A stretch of 58,112 nt of DNA from PALSA-607 sp036501485 (lineage in GTDB: Bacteria; Actinomycetota; Actinomycetes; Acidothermales; Acidothermaceae). The stretch is taken from positions 1 to 58,112 of the forward strand of contig DASYAG010000062.1 in NCBI GenBank assembly GCA_036501485.1. Direction: 5' to 3'. Positions 48,306 through 57,600 of this stretch are shown piece after piece (the first letter of the stretch is position 1; every line of letters starts with the position of its first letter). The translations under genes and the position numbers were made by a program. The notes under the pieces were generated by a model, which saw only the letters and a program-made list of their open reading frames with translations, had not been told where the DNA came from and searched no databases.

Positions 48306-49340
48306 TCAGCCTCCGATGTAGGACATCTCGACCTTGCGCGGGCCCTCGTGCGAGGCGTGGGCGGCGCGCAGTTCGGAGTAGCGGTCGGTTCGGGCGGTCC
48401 AGACGCCGGCGATGGCCGCATCGAGGGCGGCAGGTGAGGCACCTGAGCGCAGCAGGGTCCGCAGGTCGTGGCCCGTCGAGGCGAACAGACAGGTGTAGAC
48501 CTCACCGATCGCGCTGAGACGGGCGCGGGTGCAGGCGCCACAGAACGGCTGGCTGATCGAGGAGATGACGCCAACTTCTCCGAAGCCGTCGAGGTACCGG
48601 TAGCGGTTTGCGACCTCGCCGGCATAGCCGCGCGGCATCGGCTCGAGCGGCCAGACGGTCGCAACACGGTCGATGATCTCGGCGGCCGGCACCACGTCGT
48701 CCAGGCGCCAGCCGTTGGTGTCACCGACGTCCATGTATTCGATGAAGCGCATGGTGTGACCGCCATCGCGGGCAAACGATGCGAGCCCCTCGACGTCCGC
48801 CTCGTTCCAGTTGCGGCGGATCACCGCGTTCAACTTCAGCGGCGCGAATCCAGCTGCCGTCGCCGTGTTGATGCCTTCGAGCACTGCGCCCAGCTTCACG
48901 TCGCTGTCGGCGACCCGCGCGAACGTCTCCTCGTCGAGGGTGTCGAGGCTGACCGTGATGCGAGTGAGTCCGGCGGCTCGCAGGCTGTCGGCGTGGCGCG
49001 CGAGCAACGAGCCGTTCGTGGTCAGCGCGATGTCATCGACGCCCGGGACTGCCGCGACCATCGCGACCAGATCGGGCAGACCGGCACGCAACAGCGGCTC
49101 GCCGCCCGTCAGTCGAACCTTGGTGACCCCGGCGCGAGCGAACGCGCTGACGACTCGGACGATCTCCTCGAAGCGCAGCAGCTCAGGGTGTGGCAGGAAG
49201 TTGAATCCGGGACCGAACACCTCGCGCGGCATGCAGTAGCGGCAGCGCAGGTTGCAACGGTCGGTGACCGAGACGCGCAGATCGCGCAACGGGCGACCGC
49301 GAGTGTCGAGCGGTTGTGCGGTGGGGACGGGTTCGGTCAC
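48306..49340 (-). CDS. moaA: GTP 3',8-cyclase MoaA
   Basis: The 344-residue radical SAM enzyme carries out the first step of molybdenum cofactor synthesis, rearranging GTP to 3',8-cyclo-GTP. The N-terminal cluster motif is SVTDRCNLRCRYCMP, the SAM segment LTGGEPLLR, the C-terminal second cluster FCGACTRARLSAIGEVYTC, and the required Gly-Gly ends the chain (SYIGG). The GTG at 49340 overlaps the malic enzyme stop by 4 bp (GTGA), so the two are co-transcribed. Together with moaD/moaE at 6 kb it supplies cofactor for the hydroxylase at the left edge. Confidence 0.95.
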   Translation of the reverse strand: MTEPVPTAQPLDTRGRPLRDLRVSVTDRCNLRCRYCMPREVFGPGFNFLPHPELLRFEEIVRVVSAFARAGVTKVRLTGGEPLLRAGLPDLVAMVAAVPGVDDIALTTNGSLLARHADSLRAAGLTRITVSLDTLDEETFARVADSDVKLGAVLEGINTATAAGFAPLKLNAVIRRNWNEADVEGLASFARDGGHTMRFIEYMDVGDTNGWRLDDVVPAAEIIDRVATVWPLEPMPRGYAGEVANRYRYLDGFGEVGVISSISQPFCGACTRARLSAIGEVYTCLFASTGHDLRTLLRSGASPAALDAAIAGVWTARTDRYSELRAAHASHEGPRKVEMSYIGG

Positions 49341-50857
49341 GATGCGCGGTCGTCGCTCGGGATCAGGGTCGGCAGGTCGGGCATCCCGAACGCCGAGCCG
49401 GGTTCGGCGAGCATGTTCGCATCGCGCTTGCGCCCGTCGGGATGCTCGGCAAGCCATGCATCGCTGACCGCGCGTGCGACGGCCTGGTGCAGCCTGGTCT
49501 GGAACATCGTCGGAATGATCACGCCGAGCCCGCGCTGGTCGTCGGTGACGATGTCGGCGATCGCGCGTGTCGCGGCCTGTTTCATGGCGAGGGTCACCGT
49601 GGTCGCGCGCGCGTCGAGGGCGCCACGGAAGAAGCCCGGGAAACACAGCGCGTTGTTGATCTGGTTGGGCATGTCGGAGCGCCCGGTCGCCAGCAGCGCG
49701 TCCTTGCGCGCCTCCTCGGGCAACAGTTCTGGTTCCGGGTTCGAGAGCGCGAAAACGATTGGGTTCGGCGCCATCGCAAGTAGCAGGTCGGGATCCACCG
49801 ATCCCCGCCGGGCAGTGCCGATGAAGACGTCGGCGTCGCGCAGAGCTTCTTCCATCGTGGTGACGCCGCGCGGGTTCGACCGAGCCGCGAGTTCACGATG
49901 ATGCGACGGTGTTTCCGGCCCCTCTTTCAGCACGCCGTCCTTGTCGAAAATGATCAGGTCTTCGACGCCCGCATCGAGCAGCGCCGAACAGATCGCCGTC
50001 CCCGCTGCACCGCATCCGACATGCACGATGCGGACGTCGGGAAATGTGCGTCCGGTGATGCGGCAGGCGTTGACGAGGGCCGCCGACACCACAACCGCGG
50101 TGCCGTGCTGGTCGTCATGGAACACCGGGATGTCGAGCTGGCGCTGCAGTTCGGTCTCGACCTGGAAGCAGGCCGGCGCCGCGATGTCTTCGAGATTGAT
50201 GCCACCGAATCCTGGCGCGATCGCCAGCGTCGCATCGATGACGGCCTGCGGGCTCTTCGCATTCAGGCAGAGCGGATAGGCGTTGACGCCGCCGAACTCC
50301 TTGAAGATCAGCGACTTGCCCTCCATGACGGGCAGTGCGCCCAGGGGCCCGATATTGCCCAAGCCAAGGACAGCGGTGCCGTCGGTCACGATCGCGACCG
50401 ACGTGCCTTTCGCGGTCAGTGTCCAAGCGGATTCAGGCCGGACGGCGATTGCTGACGCAATTCTTGCCACGCCCGGTGTGTACGCCATGGACATGTCCTG
50501 GCGGGTGCGCAGCTGAGTGCGTGCGGTGACCTGGATCTTCCCGCCGAGGTGGTACAGGAACGTCGGGTCGGACGTGTGCCTGACCTTGATGCCGGCCTGC
50601 GTCTCGAGTGCGGCAGCGACCTCATCGACATGGTGCTCGTCGAGGGCGAGCATCGTGAGGTCGACGGTCGCTCCCGTGGTTGTCACGTCGACAAGGTCCA
50701 TGCCGGTGACGACACCTCTCGCGTCGCTGACGATCTCGGCGAGGCGGGGCAGCAGCGTCGGATCGTGCGGGGCGAGCACTCGCATGGTCACGGTGTAGCC
50801 GGCGCCGCTCGGCCGCCCGCTGCGTGACTTGCCGGGGTCGGCAGGGGAATCGCTCAT
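49337..50857 (-). CDS. NAD(P)-dependent malic enzyme with N-terminal ACT domain
   Basis: The 506-residue protein decarboxylates malate to pyruvate. Residues about 20-95 form an ACT-like domain (YTVTMRVLAPHDPTLLPRLA), suggesting allosteric control by an amino acid. The catalytic part starts AYTPGVARIASAIA and contains VTDGTAVLGLGNIGP, VFHDDQHGTAVVVSAAL and the Rossmann segment IVHVGCGAAGTAI. The cofactor is probably NAD as in other ACT-bearing bacterial malic enzymes, which is inference. It is the first gene of a short operon with moaA. Confidence 0.92.
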   Translation of the reverse strand: MSDSPADPGKSRSGRPSGAGYTVTMRVLAPHDPTLLPRLAEIVSDARGVVTGMDLVDVTTTGATVDLTMLALDEHHVDEVAAALETQAGIKVRHTSDPTFLYHLGGKIQVTARTQLRTRQDMSMAYTPGVARIASAIAVRPESAWTLTAKGTSVAIVTDGTAVLGLGNIGPLGALPVMEGKSLIFKEFGGVNAYPLCLNAKSPQAVIDATLAIAPGFGGINLEDIAAPACFQVETELQRQLDIPVFHDDQHGTAVVVSAALVNACRITGRTFPDVRIVHVGCGAAGTAICSALLDAGVEDLIIFDKDGVLKEGPETPSHHRELAARSNPRGVTTMEEALRDADVFIGTARRGSVDPDLLLAMAPNPIVFALSNPEPELLPEEARKDALLATGRSDMPNQINNALCFPGFFRGALDARATTVTLAMKQAATRAIADIVTDDQRGLGVIIPTMFQTRLHQAVARAVSDAWLAEHPDGRKRDANMLAEPGSAFGMPDLPTLIPSDDRAS

Positions 50858-50998
50858 GCTTCATCATGCCGCAGGCTCAGGTCTGCCGGGGCTGTGGTGA
50901 TCGGCGCAGTGGCGAAGTGTGGTGATCAGCACACTCAGGCGCCTGCGGCCCGCGACTACGCTTGCGCTAATGGCTGACAGCACCCGGAGAGACTCGTC

Positions 50999-51601
50999 AT
51001 GAGCCTGGCCGTCGCCGCGATCGCCTTCGGTGTGGTCTTTCTCGCCGAGTTGCCCGACAAGAGCATGATCGCCTCGCTGGTGCTCGGCACCCGGTACAGG
51101 CCGCTCTATGTCTGGGTGGGCGCGGCGGCCGCCTTCGCCGTCCATGTCGTGATCGCCGTCGCCGCTGGTGGTGCGTTGGCACTGCTCCCACACCGGTTGG
51201 TGCAGGCCATCGTGGCCGTCTTGTTCTTCGCAGGCGCAGCGTTGCTGCTGTTCGGCAAAGAAGGCCAGGAGGACGAAGCCGGCGTCGACGAGAGCGGCAA
51301 CGAGGTCGAAACCGCTGCTCCGACATTTCGTCGCGTGGCCGCCTTGAGTTTCGCGGTGATCTTCGTCGGCGAGTGGGGCGACATCACTCAGATCGCGACG
51401 GCGAACCTGGCGGCGAAGTACCACGACCCGATCGGCGTCGGCGTCGGCGCACTGCTGGGCCTCTGGACGGTCGTGGCCCTCGGTGTCGTGGCCGGCTCGA
51501 AGCTGGTCGAACACGTGCCGCTGGCGATGGTGCGTCGTATTACTGGGCTGATCCTGGCGGCGCTCGGTGTCGTGAGCACGATCGCGGCTATCCGGGGCTG
51601 A
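50999..51601 (+). CDS. Gdt1/TMEM165 (UPF0016) family cation transporter
   Basis: The 200-residue membrane protein carries both family motifs: FLAELPDKSMIASL in the first half and FVGEWGDITQIATANLAAKY in the second (ExGDKS-like and ExGDxTQ). Six predicted helices are split by a charged acidic loop (FGKEGQEDEAGVDESGNEVE). Family members transport Mn2+ or Ca2+ with protons. The protein is related in plan to the COG4280-type protein at 32.0 kb. It stands alone, divergent from the malic enzyme across 141 bp. Confidence 0.9.
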   Translation: MSLAVAAIAFGVVFLAELPDKSMIASLVLGTRYRPLYVWVGAAAAFAVHVVIAVAAGGALALLPHRLVQAIVAVLFFAGAALLLFGKEGQEDEAGVDESGNEVETAAPTFRRVAALSFAVIFVGEWGDITQIATANLAAKYHDPIGVGVGALLGLWTVVALGVVAGSKLVEHVPLAMVRRITGLILAALGVVSTIAAIRG

Positions 51602-51617
51602 CCTTTACTGGCGTTCG

Positions 51618-51986
51618 TCAGTCGGGTGGCAGTAGGTCGATGTCGAACTCGTTGCCCTCGGGGTCGGCCATGGTTCGCCACTCGAAACCTTCGAGATCGC
51701 GCGTCGTGCCGGGCTCGAGCCAGCTACCGCCAAGCTCTTCGATCTCCGCGGTGGCCGCGTCGAGATCTTCGACGACCAGGTCGAGATGCACCCGGTTCTT
51801 GCTGGTCTTGTGCTCCGGCACCTTCTGGAAACCGACGGTCAGGCCGTCCTTGGTCGGTGAGAGCACGATGAATTGGCCGTCTCCGATGGAACTGTCGACC
51901 TCGACGCCGAGCATCGCGCACCAAAACGTGGTCATCCGCTCCGGGTCGGTCGCATCGATTACCAGGTAGCCCACCGAAGCCTGCAT
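51618..51986 (-). CDS. VOC-superfamily protein
   Basis: The 122-residue product from ATG 51986 has the two VOC modules: SVGYLVIDATDPERMTTFWC and NRVHLDLVVEDLDAATAEIE, ending MADPEGNEFDIDLLPPD. The terminal EFDID places an acidic residue at the usual metal-ligand position. An in-frame extension to 52130 would translate 12-bp repeats (TRQGTRQGTRQ) and is rejected as start. Substrate unknown; glyoxalase-like or antibiotic-binding roles are typical. Confidence 0.85.
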   Translation of the reverse strand: MQASVGYLVIDATDPERMTTFWCAMLGVEVDSSIGDGQFIVLSPTKDGLTVGFQKVPEHKTSKNRVHLDLVVEDLDAATAEIEELGGSWLEPGTTRDLEGFEWRTMADPEGNEFDIDLLPPD

Positions 51987-52014
51987 CGGTCGCCTCTCAT
52001 TCCGTGGCGCTGCG

Positions 52015-52058
52015 TGTTCCTGGCGCGTTCCCTGGCGTGTTCCCTGGCGTGTTCCTGG
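52015..52058 (-). repeat. Four imperfect 12-bp tandem repeats
   Basis: The unit GTTCCCTGGCGT repeats about four times, with the outer copies shortened by one base (GTTCCTGGCGC at the start, GTTCCTGGATC at the end). It lies just upstream of the VOC gene on the minus strand. A slippage-prone microsatellite is the simplest reading. Confidence 0.7.
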
Positions 52059-52088
52059 ATCGTAGATGGGGCTAGCGGGGAGTTGCAA

Positions 52089-52115
52089 AAAGTGATAGCT
52101 ATTAGATATCACTTT
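52089..52115. promoter_or_regulatory. Operator-like inverted repeat ahead of the SPFH-Arc operon
   Basis: AAAGTGATA (52089-52097) and TATCACTTT (52107-52115) are exact reverse complements separated by 9 bp. It is strikingly AT-rich against the GC-rich background. It ends 18 bases before the ATG and overlaps the expected promoter zone. The ribbon-helix-helix protein encoded by the second gene of this operon is the natural candidate to bind it. Confidence 0.65.
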
Positions 52116-52133
52116 CTCACCGAGGAGCACGAC

Positions 52134-53036
52134 ATGAGTACGGACTCACCGATCGTCCCCGAACCAGTCGGGCACCAAGGGGCTCGCGTCGACATCGCGC
52201 AGCGGCCTGCCCTCGCCATCAGCGGATGGCTTGGGCTCGTTGCGATCGGCGGGTGTATCTGGTGGGCGGTCGAGTTCGCTCACCACGACCGCGGCTTGCT
52301 GTGGCTGCCGTTCGTGCTGATTGCGCTTGTTATCAGCTCACTGGTGATCGTCACGCCGGGGCAGACCTCCGTTGTGCAGTTCTTCGGCCGCTACGTCGGC
52401 ACGGTGCGTCGTCCGGGCTTCTGGTGGGTGTTGCCGCTGACCCTGAAGCGCAAAGTCAGCATCCGGGTGCGCAATTTCGAGACGAATCACCTGAAGGTCA
52501 ACGACGCCGACGGCAACCCTGTCGAGGTGGCCGCCATCGTGGTCTGGCAGGTCGCGGACACAGCCAAGTCAACGTACGCCGTCGACAACTTCCGCAGCTT
52601 CGTGTCGGTGCAGGCGGAGTCGGCGCTGCGGCATGTTGCCACGACGCACCCCTACGACGACACGAGTGGTACAGGCACATCGCTGCGTGGCTCGACCGAC
52701 ATCGTCGCGGCGCAACTCGCGCATGAGGTCGCCGAGCGAGTGGCGATCGCGGGAGTCGAGATCGTCGAGGTCCGGATCTCCCACCTGGCGTACTCGCCGG
52801 AGATCGCGCAAGCGATGTTGCGCCGCCAGCAGGCCAACGCGGTTGTCGCGGCGCGGTCGCGGATCGTGGAAGGTGCGGTCGGTATGGTCGAGCTCGCGCT
52901 AGCGAGACTGACCGAGAACGGCGTTGTGGCGTTGGACGAGGAGCGAACCGCAAGCATGGTGAGCAACCTGATGGTGGTGCTCTGCGGCGATCAGCCACCG
53001 TCGCCGATCGTGAACGTCGGTTCGTTGTATTCGTGA
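52134..53036 (+). CDS. SPFH/Band 7 (slipin-like) membrane protein
   Basis: The 300-residue protein has two N-terminal hydrophobic segments (ALAISGWLGLVAIGGCIWWA and LLWLPFVLIALVISSLVIV) and then an SPFH domain: TPGQTSVVQFFGRYVGTVRR, PGFWWVLPLTLKRKVSIRVR, and the helical AHEVAERVAIAGVEIVEVRI. SPFH proteins form membrane microdomain scaffolds. The ATG at 52134 follows a GAGGAG ribosome-binding site. Its stop overlaps the start of the Arc-like gene by 4 bp, so the scaffold and a small DNA-binding protein are made together. Confidence 0.9.
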   Translation: MSTDSPIVPEPVGHQGARVDIAQRPALAISGWLGLVAIGGCIWWAVEFAHHDRGLLWLPFVLIALVISSLVIVTPGQTSVVQFFGRYVGTVRRPGFWWVLPLTLKRKVSIRVRNFETNHLKVNDADGNPVEVAAIVVWQVADTAKSTYAVDNFRSFVSVQAESALRHVATTHPYDDTSGTGTSLRGSTDIVAAQLAHEVAERVAIAGVEIVEVRISHLAYSPEIAQAMLRRQQANAVVAARSRIVEGAVGMVELALARLTENGVVALDEERTASMVSNLMVVLCGDQPPSPIVNVGSLYS

Positions 53037-53233
53037 GCGAGCGCCGGCAGGTCCTGCTGCGCGTCGACCCCGCCGTCCACGACGCGCTGATTCGGTGGGC
53101 CAACGATGAGCTGCGCAGTGTCAACGCCCAGGTGGAGATCCTGCTGCGTCGGGCGTTGTCGGACGCCGGGCGGATGCCCAAGCAGGCGTCGCCGCTGCCC
53201 AAGCGTGGCCGTCCTCGGACCGTAAGCGATTGA
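53033..53233 (+). CDS. Arc-type ribbon-helix-helix DNA-binding protein
   Basis: The 66-residue protein begins SERRQVLLRVDPAVHDALIR and continues WANDELRSVNAQVEILLRRA, the Arc/MetJ-like strand-helix-helix with the typical SVNAQVEILLRRAL second helix. The basic tail PKRGRPRTVSD resembles an AT-hook. It overlaps the SPFH stop by 4 bp. I infer it autoregulates the operon through the inverted repeat at 52089-52115. Confidence 0.85.
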   Translation: MSERRQVLLRVDPAVHDALIRWANDELRSVNAQVEILLRRALSDAGRMPKQASPLPKRGRPRTVSD

Positions 53234-53319
53234 ACCTCGCGGGCATAAACAGCGCCGGGTAGCGTTGTGATTTGCGCGTGAAAATACTTTCGAGTAAGCG
53301 GACGACGAGGAGCATGACG

Positions 53320-53841
53320 ATGGCTGAGACGACAGAGCGAGCGGTCCTTGCGGGCGGATGTTTCTGGGGAGTTCAGGACCTGATTCGCCGGCAGCCGGGT
53401 GTGATCTCGACGCGGGTCGGATACAGCGGCGGCGACGTGCCGAACGCGACCTACCGCAACCACGGATCACATGCCGAGGCGGTCGAGATCATCTTCGATC
53501 CCACGGTGACTTCGTACCGCGACATCCTCGAGTTCTTCTTCCAGGTGCACGATCCGACGACGCGCAATCGCCAGGGCAACGACGTCGGCGCGAGCTATCG
53601 ATCCGCGATCTATTACACGGACGACGAGCAGAAGCGGGTCGTGCTCGACACCATTGCCGACGTGAACGCCTCGGGCCTCTGGCCGGGCGACGTGGTCACC
53701 GAGGTCGAGCCTGTTGGGCCGTTCTGGGAGGCCGAGCCGGAGCACCAGGACTATTTGGTGAAGTACCCCAACGGATACACCTGCCACTTCCCTCGGCCTA
53801 ACTGGAAGCTACCGAAGCGCAGCGAGGCCGTCAGCTCATAG
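53320..53841 (+). CDS. msrA: Peptide-methionine (S)-S-oxide reductase MsrA
   Basis: The 173-residue enzyme repairs oxidised methionine. The catalytic motif is GGCFWGVQDL near residue 12; GVISTRVGYSGGDVPNATYR and NHGSHAEAVEIIFDP are family segments. A GAGGAG ribosome-binding site ends 7 bases before the ATG at 53320, which decides this start over the ATG at 53314. It is monocistronic and convergent to cupin C. Confidence 0.94.
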   Translation: MAETTERAVLAGGCFWGVQDLIRRQPGVISTRVGYSGGDVPNATYRNHGSHAEAVEIIFDPTVTSYRDILEFFFQVHDPTTRNRQGNDVGASYRSAIYYTDDEQKRVVLDTIADVNASGLWPGDVVTEVEPVGPFWEAEPEHQDYLVKYPNGYTCHFPRPNWKLPKRSEAVSS

Positions 53842-53870
53842 CGACAGGCAGCTTGGAGCGACAGGACTGA

Positions 53871-53906
53871 CCCGGCTGACCCGCCGCGTAGGGCAGGCCA
53901 GCCGGG
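53871..53906. terminator. Hairpin between msrA and cupin C
   Basis: CCCGGCTG (53871-53878) pairs with CAGCCGGG (53899-53906) around a 20-nt loop that can pair partly inside. It lies between two convergent genes, 13 bases beyond the cupin C stop, matching the hairpin position after cupin A; the two share the GCAGGCCAGCC arm. Confidence 0.65.
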
Positions 53907-53918
53907 CCGCGGGCGTCG

Positions 53919-54434
53919 TCAAATGTGACAGCTGGACGGCTCGGGTTCGTCGATGCGTCGCGGTTGACCTTGAGGAATGAACTGCACGGCGATTGTCTCG
54001 GCGGGGGTCGTGCCGTTGTTCACAAGCTCGTGAACGTCCGTCCCGCCAGCGTCGACGAGGGTCGTGCCAGCCGAATATGTGACGCCTTTGCAATGCGGCT
54101 GGTCACTCTCATAGTTGGTGACAGATCCCGTGACTACGAAGATCAAGCTTGGTCCCGGGTGCGAATGCCACCCGGTCGTTTGGCCGGGCTGGAAATCGTT
54201 CTCGACGACATAGCCGTCAGTAAGTCCGTACGTCGCCAGTAGCGCAGCCCAAGGTTGTCCGCTGACCGTTTTGTTGAATGCGACAACGTGCAACGGCCGG
54301 ATAGGCGCTTGGACCAGCACCTTCGACGTTGACGTACTCGGGGTGGCCTGCACCGGCGAGCTTGCCACCAGAATGCCAGTGGTCGCCGCCAGAGCCGCGC
54401 CGACCGCGATCCACCGACGACTCAGCCTATTCAT
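53919..54434 (-). CDS. Secreted cupin-domain protein (cassette C)
   Basis: The 171-residue paralog of cupin A has a signal peptide (RRWIAVGAALAATTGILVAS) and the same cupin barrel. Long identical segments include SGQPWAALLATYG and DGYVVENDFQPGQTTGWHSH. Motif 1 reads TGWHSHPGPSLIFVVTG: both histidines remain but Leu replaces the metal-binding Glu seen in cupin A. Motif 2 keeps the third His (DVHELVN), and the two cysteines (HCKG, SSCHI) are conserved. The ATG at 54434 is chosen by homology with cupin A and its AGAGGAG ribosome-binding site. It is divergent from the SARP-SBP5 regulator across 254 bp. Confidence 0.85.
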   Translation of the reverse strand: MNRLSRRWIAVGAALAATTGILVASSPVQATPSTSTSKVLVQAPIRPLHVVAFNKTVSGQPWAALLATYGLTDGYVVENDFQPGQTTGWHSHPGPSLIFVVTGSVTNYESDQPHCKGVTYSAGTTLVDAGGTDVHELVNNGTTPAETIAVQFIPQGQPRRIDEPEPSSCHI

Positions 54435-54607
54435 GACTGCTCCTCTCTCGGACACAAACGGTCATCACTGCCGGGAGTGTGCAGCCAACCGTTGGTATAG
54501 CTCGGCTCATTGGGGCTCCTTGTGTTGTGTTGCTCGTTGCGACGAGCAGGCACTGGGTATCGGTCGCGCTCATCGCAGCCGACCGCCCTTGAGGGCCAGT
54601 CAAACCG

Positions 54608-54640
54608 ACGGGATGTCGCTTGGATTCGGCTTGGATCCGG
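54608..54640 (+). promoter_or_regulatory. SARP-type operator: GGAT repeats in strict 11-bp period (copy C)
   Basis: CTTGGATTCGG (54619-54629) and CTTGGATCCGG (54630-54640) are tandem, and GGAT recurs exactly 11 bp ahead at 54611. This is the SARP operator spacing with a sequence unlike that of copy A, as expected if each regulator has its own recognition sequence. The array would overlap the -35 position of the promoter ending in TATGCT at 54657. Confidence 0.55.
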
Positions 54641-54656
54641 GCACACGCGGCTCGGA

Positions 54657-54662
54657 TATGCT
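54657..54662 (+). promoter_or_regulatory. Probable -10 element of the SARP-SBP5 gene
   Basis: TATGCT fits the TAnnnT consensus and stands 16 bp after the repeat array, 26 bp before the ATG. No good -35 hexamer is visible at the right distance, as is usual for promoters that need a SARP activator bound over the -35 site. Confidence 0.45.
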
Positions 54663-54688
54663 TCGCGCGGCGTAGGTGGAGCGTCGCG

Positions 54689-57600
54689 ATGACCGATGTT
54701 CTCGGTGGTGACTCGTCGGCCCTGCATCTTCGGGTGCTGGGGCCGCTCTTCGCGTTGCGCGAAGGCCGGCAGTTCGGCCTCGGTGGGCTTCGTCAGCGGG
54801 CAGTGTTAGGCCGACTGATTTGCAGCTCGGGGCGAGTCGTTACGGTCGATCAGCTCGCGTCTGCCGTGTGGGGCGAAGCTCGTCCGTCTGGATATGTATC
54901 TACGTTGCAGACGTATGTTTTCCACTTGCGTGCGGCGCTCGACCCGAATCGCTCGGCTGGGAGAGCATCGACCGTTTTGCGGACCGAGGCGGGTGGCTAC
55001 CGGCTCGACCTCGACGCGAACGGGGCGACACTCGACGCCAGCCAGTTCGACGCGTTGTTTGCCGCTGGGCGGGCTCAGCTAGCCGCCGGCGATCCGGGCG
55101 CAGCGGTCGGTCAGCTGCACGCGGCGATCGGGCTTTGGCATGGCGACGTGATGGCCGACCTGCGGGACTTCGAATTCGTGCAGCCCTACGCCGACCGGTT
55201 GACACAACAGCTGGTCGACGCGCAGGAGTGCAGCTTCGACGCCGAGCTCGCCCTCGGCAACCACACAGGGATCGTCGATGCCATAGCAGCCGCGATCGCG
55301 GCACATCCGCTGCGCGAGCGCTTCCATGCCCAGCGGATGCTCGCGCTTTATCGGTGCGGGCGCCAAGCCGACGCATTGGCCAGCTATAAAGCGCTGCGGG
55401 ACATGCTCGTGGATGAGCTGGCGATCGAGCCGAACCAGCAAATCCAGGATCTGCACCGCCAAATCCTCGAGCAGCATCCGGCACTCGACTGGCACCCGAT
55501 CGACCAACCGCACGCTCCTACCGCGGTGTCATCGCCCAGCAACAGTCCACGTGCCACTGCGGTCGAGCCGGGGCCGCCCTCGAGACGACACCGTCTGAAT
55601 CGCCGCTCGTCCCTGCTCGTCGCGGTGGCGGCCCTTGTTCTTGTGGCCGGAACGGCGGTTGTCTGGATTAACCAGCCAAGATCCGGTCGAACGGCCGCAG
55701 CTGACAGCGCAGTTGAAGTCGGGACGAGCGGCGACGTCCGCGTGTCGGTCCCGATCGGACAGCCGCCGGGCGCCATCGCGGCGACGCCAAGCTCGGTGTG
55801 GATTGCCCAGCCGCAGAGCTCCTCGATCCTTCGGTTGGATGCAAAGACCCGCCGCCGCACAGCCACGATCCCGGTCGGCACGGCCCCCGTTGCTCTCGCC
55901 CTATACGGAGATGAACTGTGGGTTGCCGACGGATCCGACGGCAAGATCGACGAAATCAGCACCCAGACGAACACCGCGATGCGCACGGTCGCCGTCGGGC
56001 ACGATCCCTCGGCGCTGGCCGGCGGCCTCGGCTACCTGTGGGTTGCCAATCGCGGCGACGGCACTGTCAGCCGCATCGATCCGAGCGGGCGGGCGCCCGC
56101 GCGCACGATCGCGGTCGGCAGCGAGCCCGACGGCATTGCGGTCGGCGACAACGCGATCTGGGTCGCCAACGAATTCGACAACACAGTGACCCGGATCGAC
56201 CCCACATCACTAGGCGCCACAACGATCTCCGTCGGCGCCGGTCCCGACGGCATCGCCGTCACTAGCACCGCGGTCTGGGTGGCCGACAACCTCGACCTGA
56301 CAGTCGCCCGTATCGATCTTGAGCACGACGACACGGTGACGAAAGTCGAAACCGGTGACAGCCCAACGTCGGTGGTCGTATTCAACGGCTCGATCTGGAC
56401 CAGCAACGCCGGCAACGCAACGATCAGCCGACTTAACGAAGCGACTGGACGAGTCACCAAGACCTATGCCTTCGGCAGCTCACCTACCGGCCTGTCCGTT
56501 GCCGGATCGACATTGTGGGTCAGCAGCACGGCATATGCGCCGGCGGCACATCGCGGCGGAACATTGACGGTTGCCACCATCACTCCCGACGACGGAATGG
56601 CCAGTATCGATCCGGCCCTCGCCTACGACGGCGACCTCTACGACGGAATGGCCGACGTCTACGACACGCTCGTCACCGTGCGCAAGTCCGCCGGACTCAC
56701 CGGGCTGGACCTAGTGCCCGACCTGGCCGAGCAGCTACCGACCGCCACCGACAGCGGCCTGACCTACGTCTTTCAACTCCGGCCGGGCATCGAGTATTCG
56801 ACCGGGCAAGCGCTGCACGCCAGCGACTTTCGCCGCGGAATCGAACGCACGCTGCTGGTCGAGCCGTCATCAGCGTTGGGCTACTTCAACGACATCAGTG
56901 GTGCCGGCGAATGCACCCAAAAGCCAGCCCACTGCGATCTGTCCAAGGGCATCATCACCGACGACTCGGCCGGCACCGTCACCTTCCATCTGACCAAAGC
57001 CGATCCGGACTTCCTCGGGGCCCTGAGCATCACCGGGTTCTCGACACCGGTACCGCCGAACACCCCGATGACCCACGACGTCGGCACCACCCCGGTCCCG
57101 GGCACCGGTCCCTACGAGATCGAACAATTCACCCCCGATCGGTCGCTCGCGCTGGTCCGCAACCCACACTTTGTGCGCTGGTCATCCGCCGCCCAGCCCG
57201 ACGGCTACCCGGATCAGATCGTCTGGAAGGGATACGCGACCCAAGAAGCGGCGATCGGGGCGGTCGGGGTGGGCAGTGGGGCCGACGTGATCTATATCGA
57301 CCGTCTCGGGGACCGCAACGCCAGCATCAGCCAACTGCTGCAGGCGTATCCGCAGCAACTGATCGACACTAAGTCCTACGCCAGTCACTTCCTGGTACTC
57401 AATTCGGACGCACCGCCGTTCGACAACCCGCAGGCGCGCCAAGCCGTAGCGCTGGCGCTCACCGCTGACCCAACGCTTGCGGCGATCGACGACGGAACGG
57501 CGTCGTGCACGATCGTGCCGGCGGGCTTTCCCGGCCAGCCAGGCTCATGCGCGTACACCCAAAACCGCGCAAAAGCGGTGGCCGCCGTCCAAGCGTCCGG

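Noticed and set aside
48468..49901. A 477-codon open frame on the plus strand opposite moaA and malic enzyme
   Set aside because: Composition is typical of antisense shadow in GC-rich DNA, there is no recognisable domain, and both genes on the other strand carry complete catalytic motifs.
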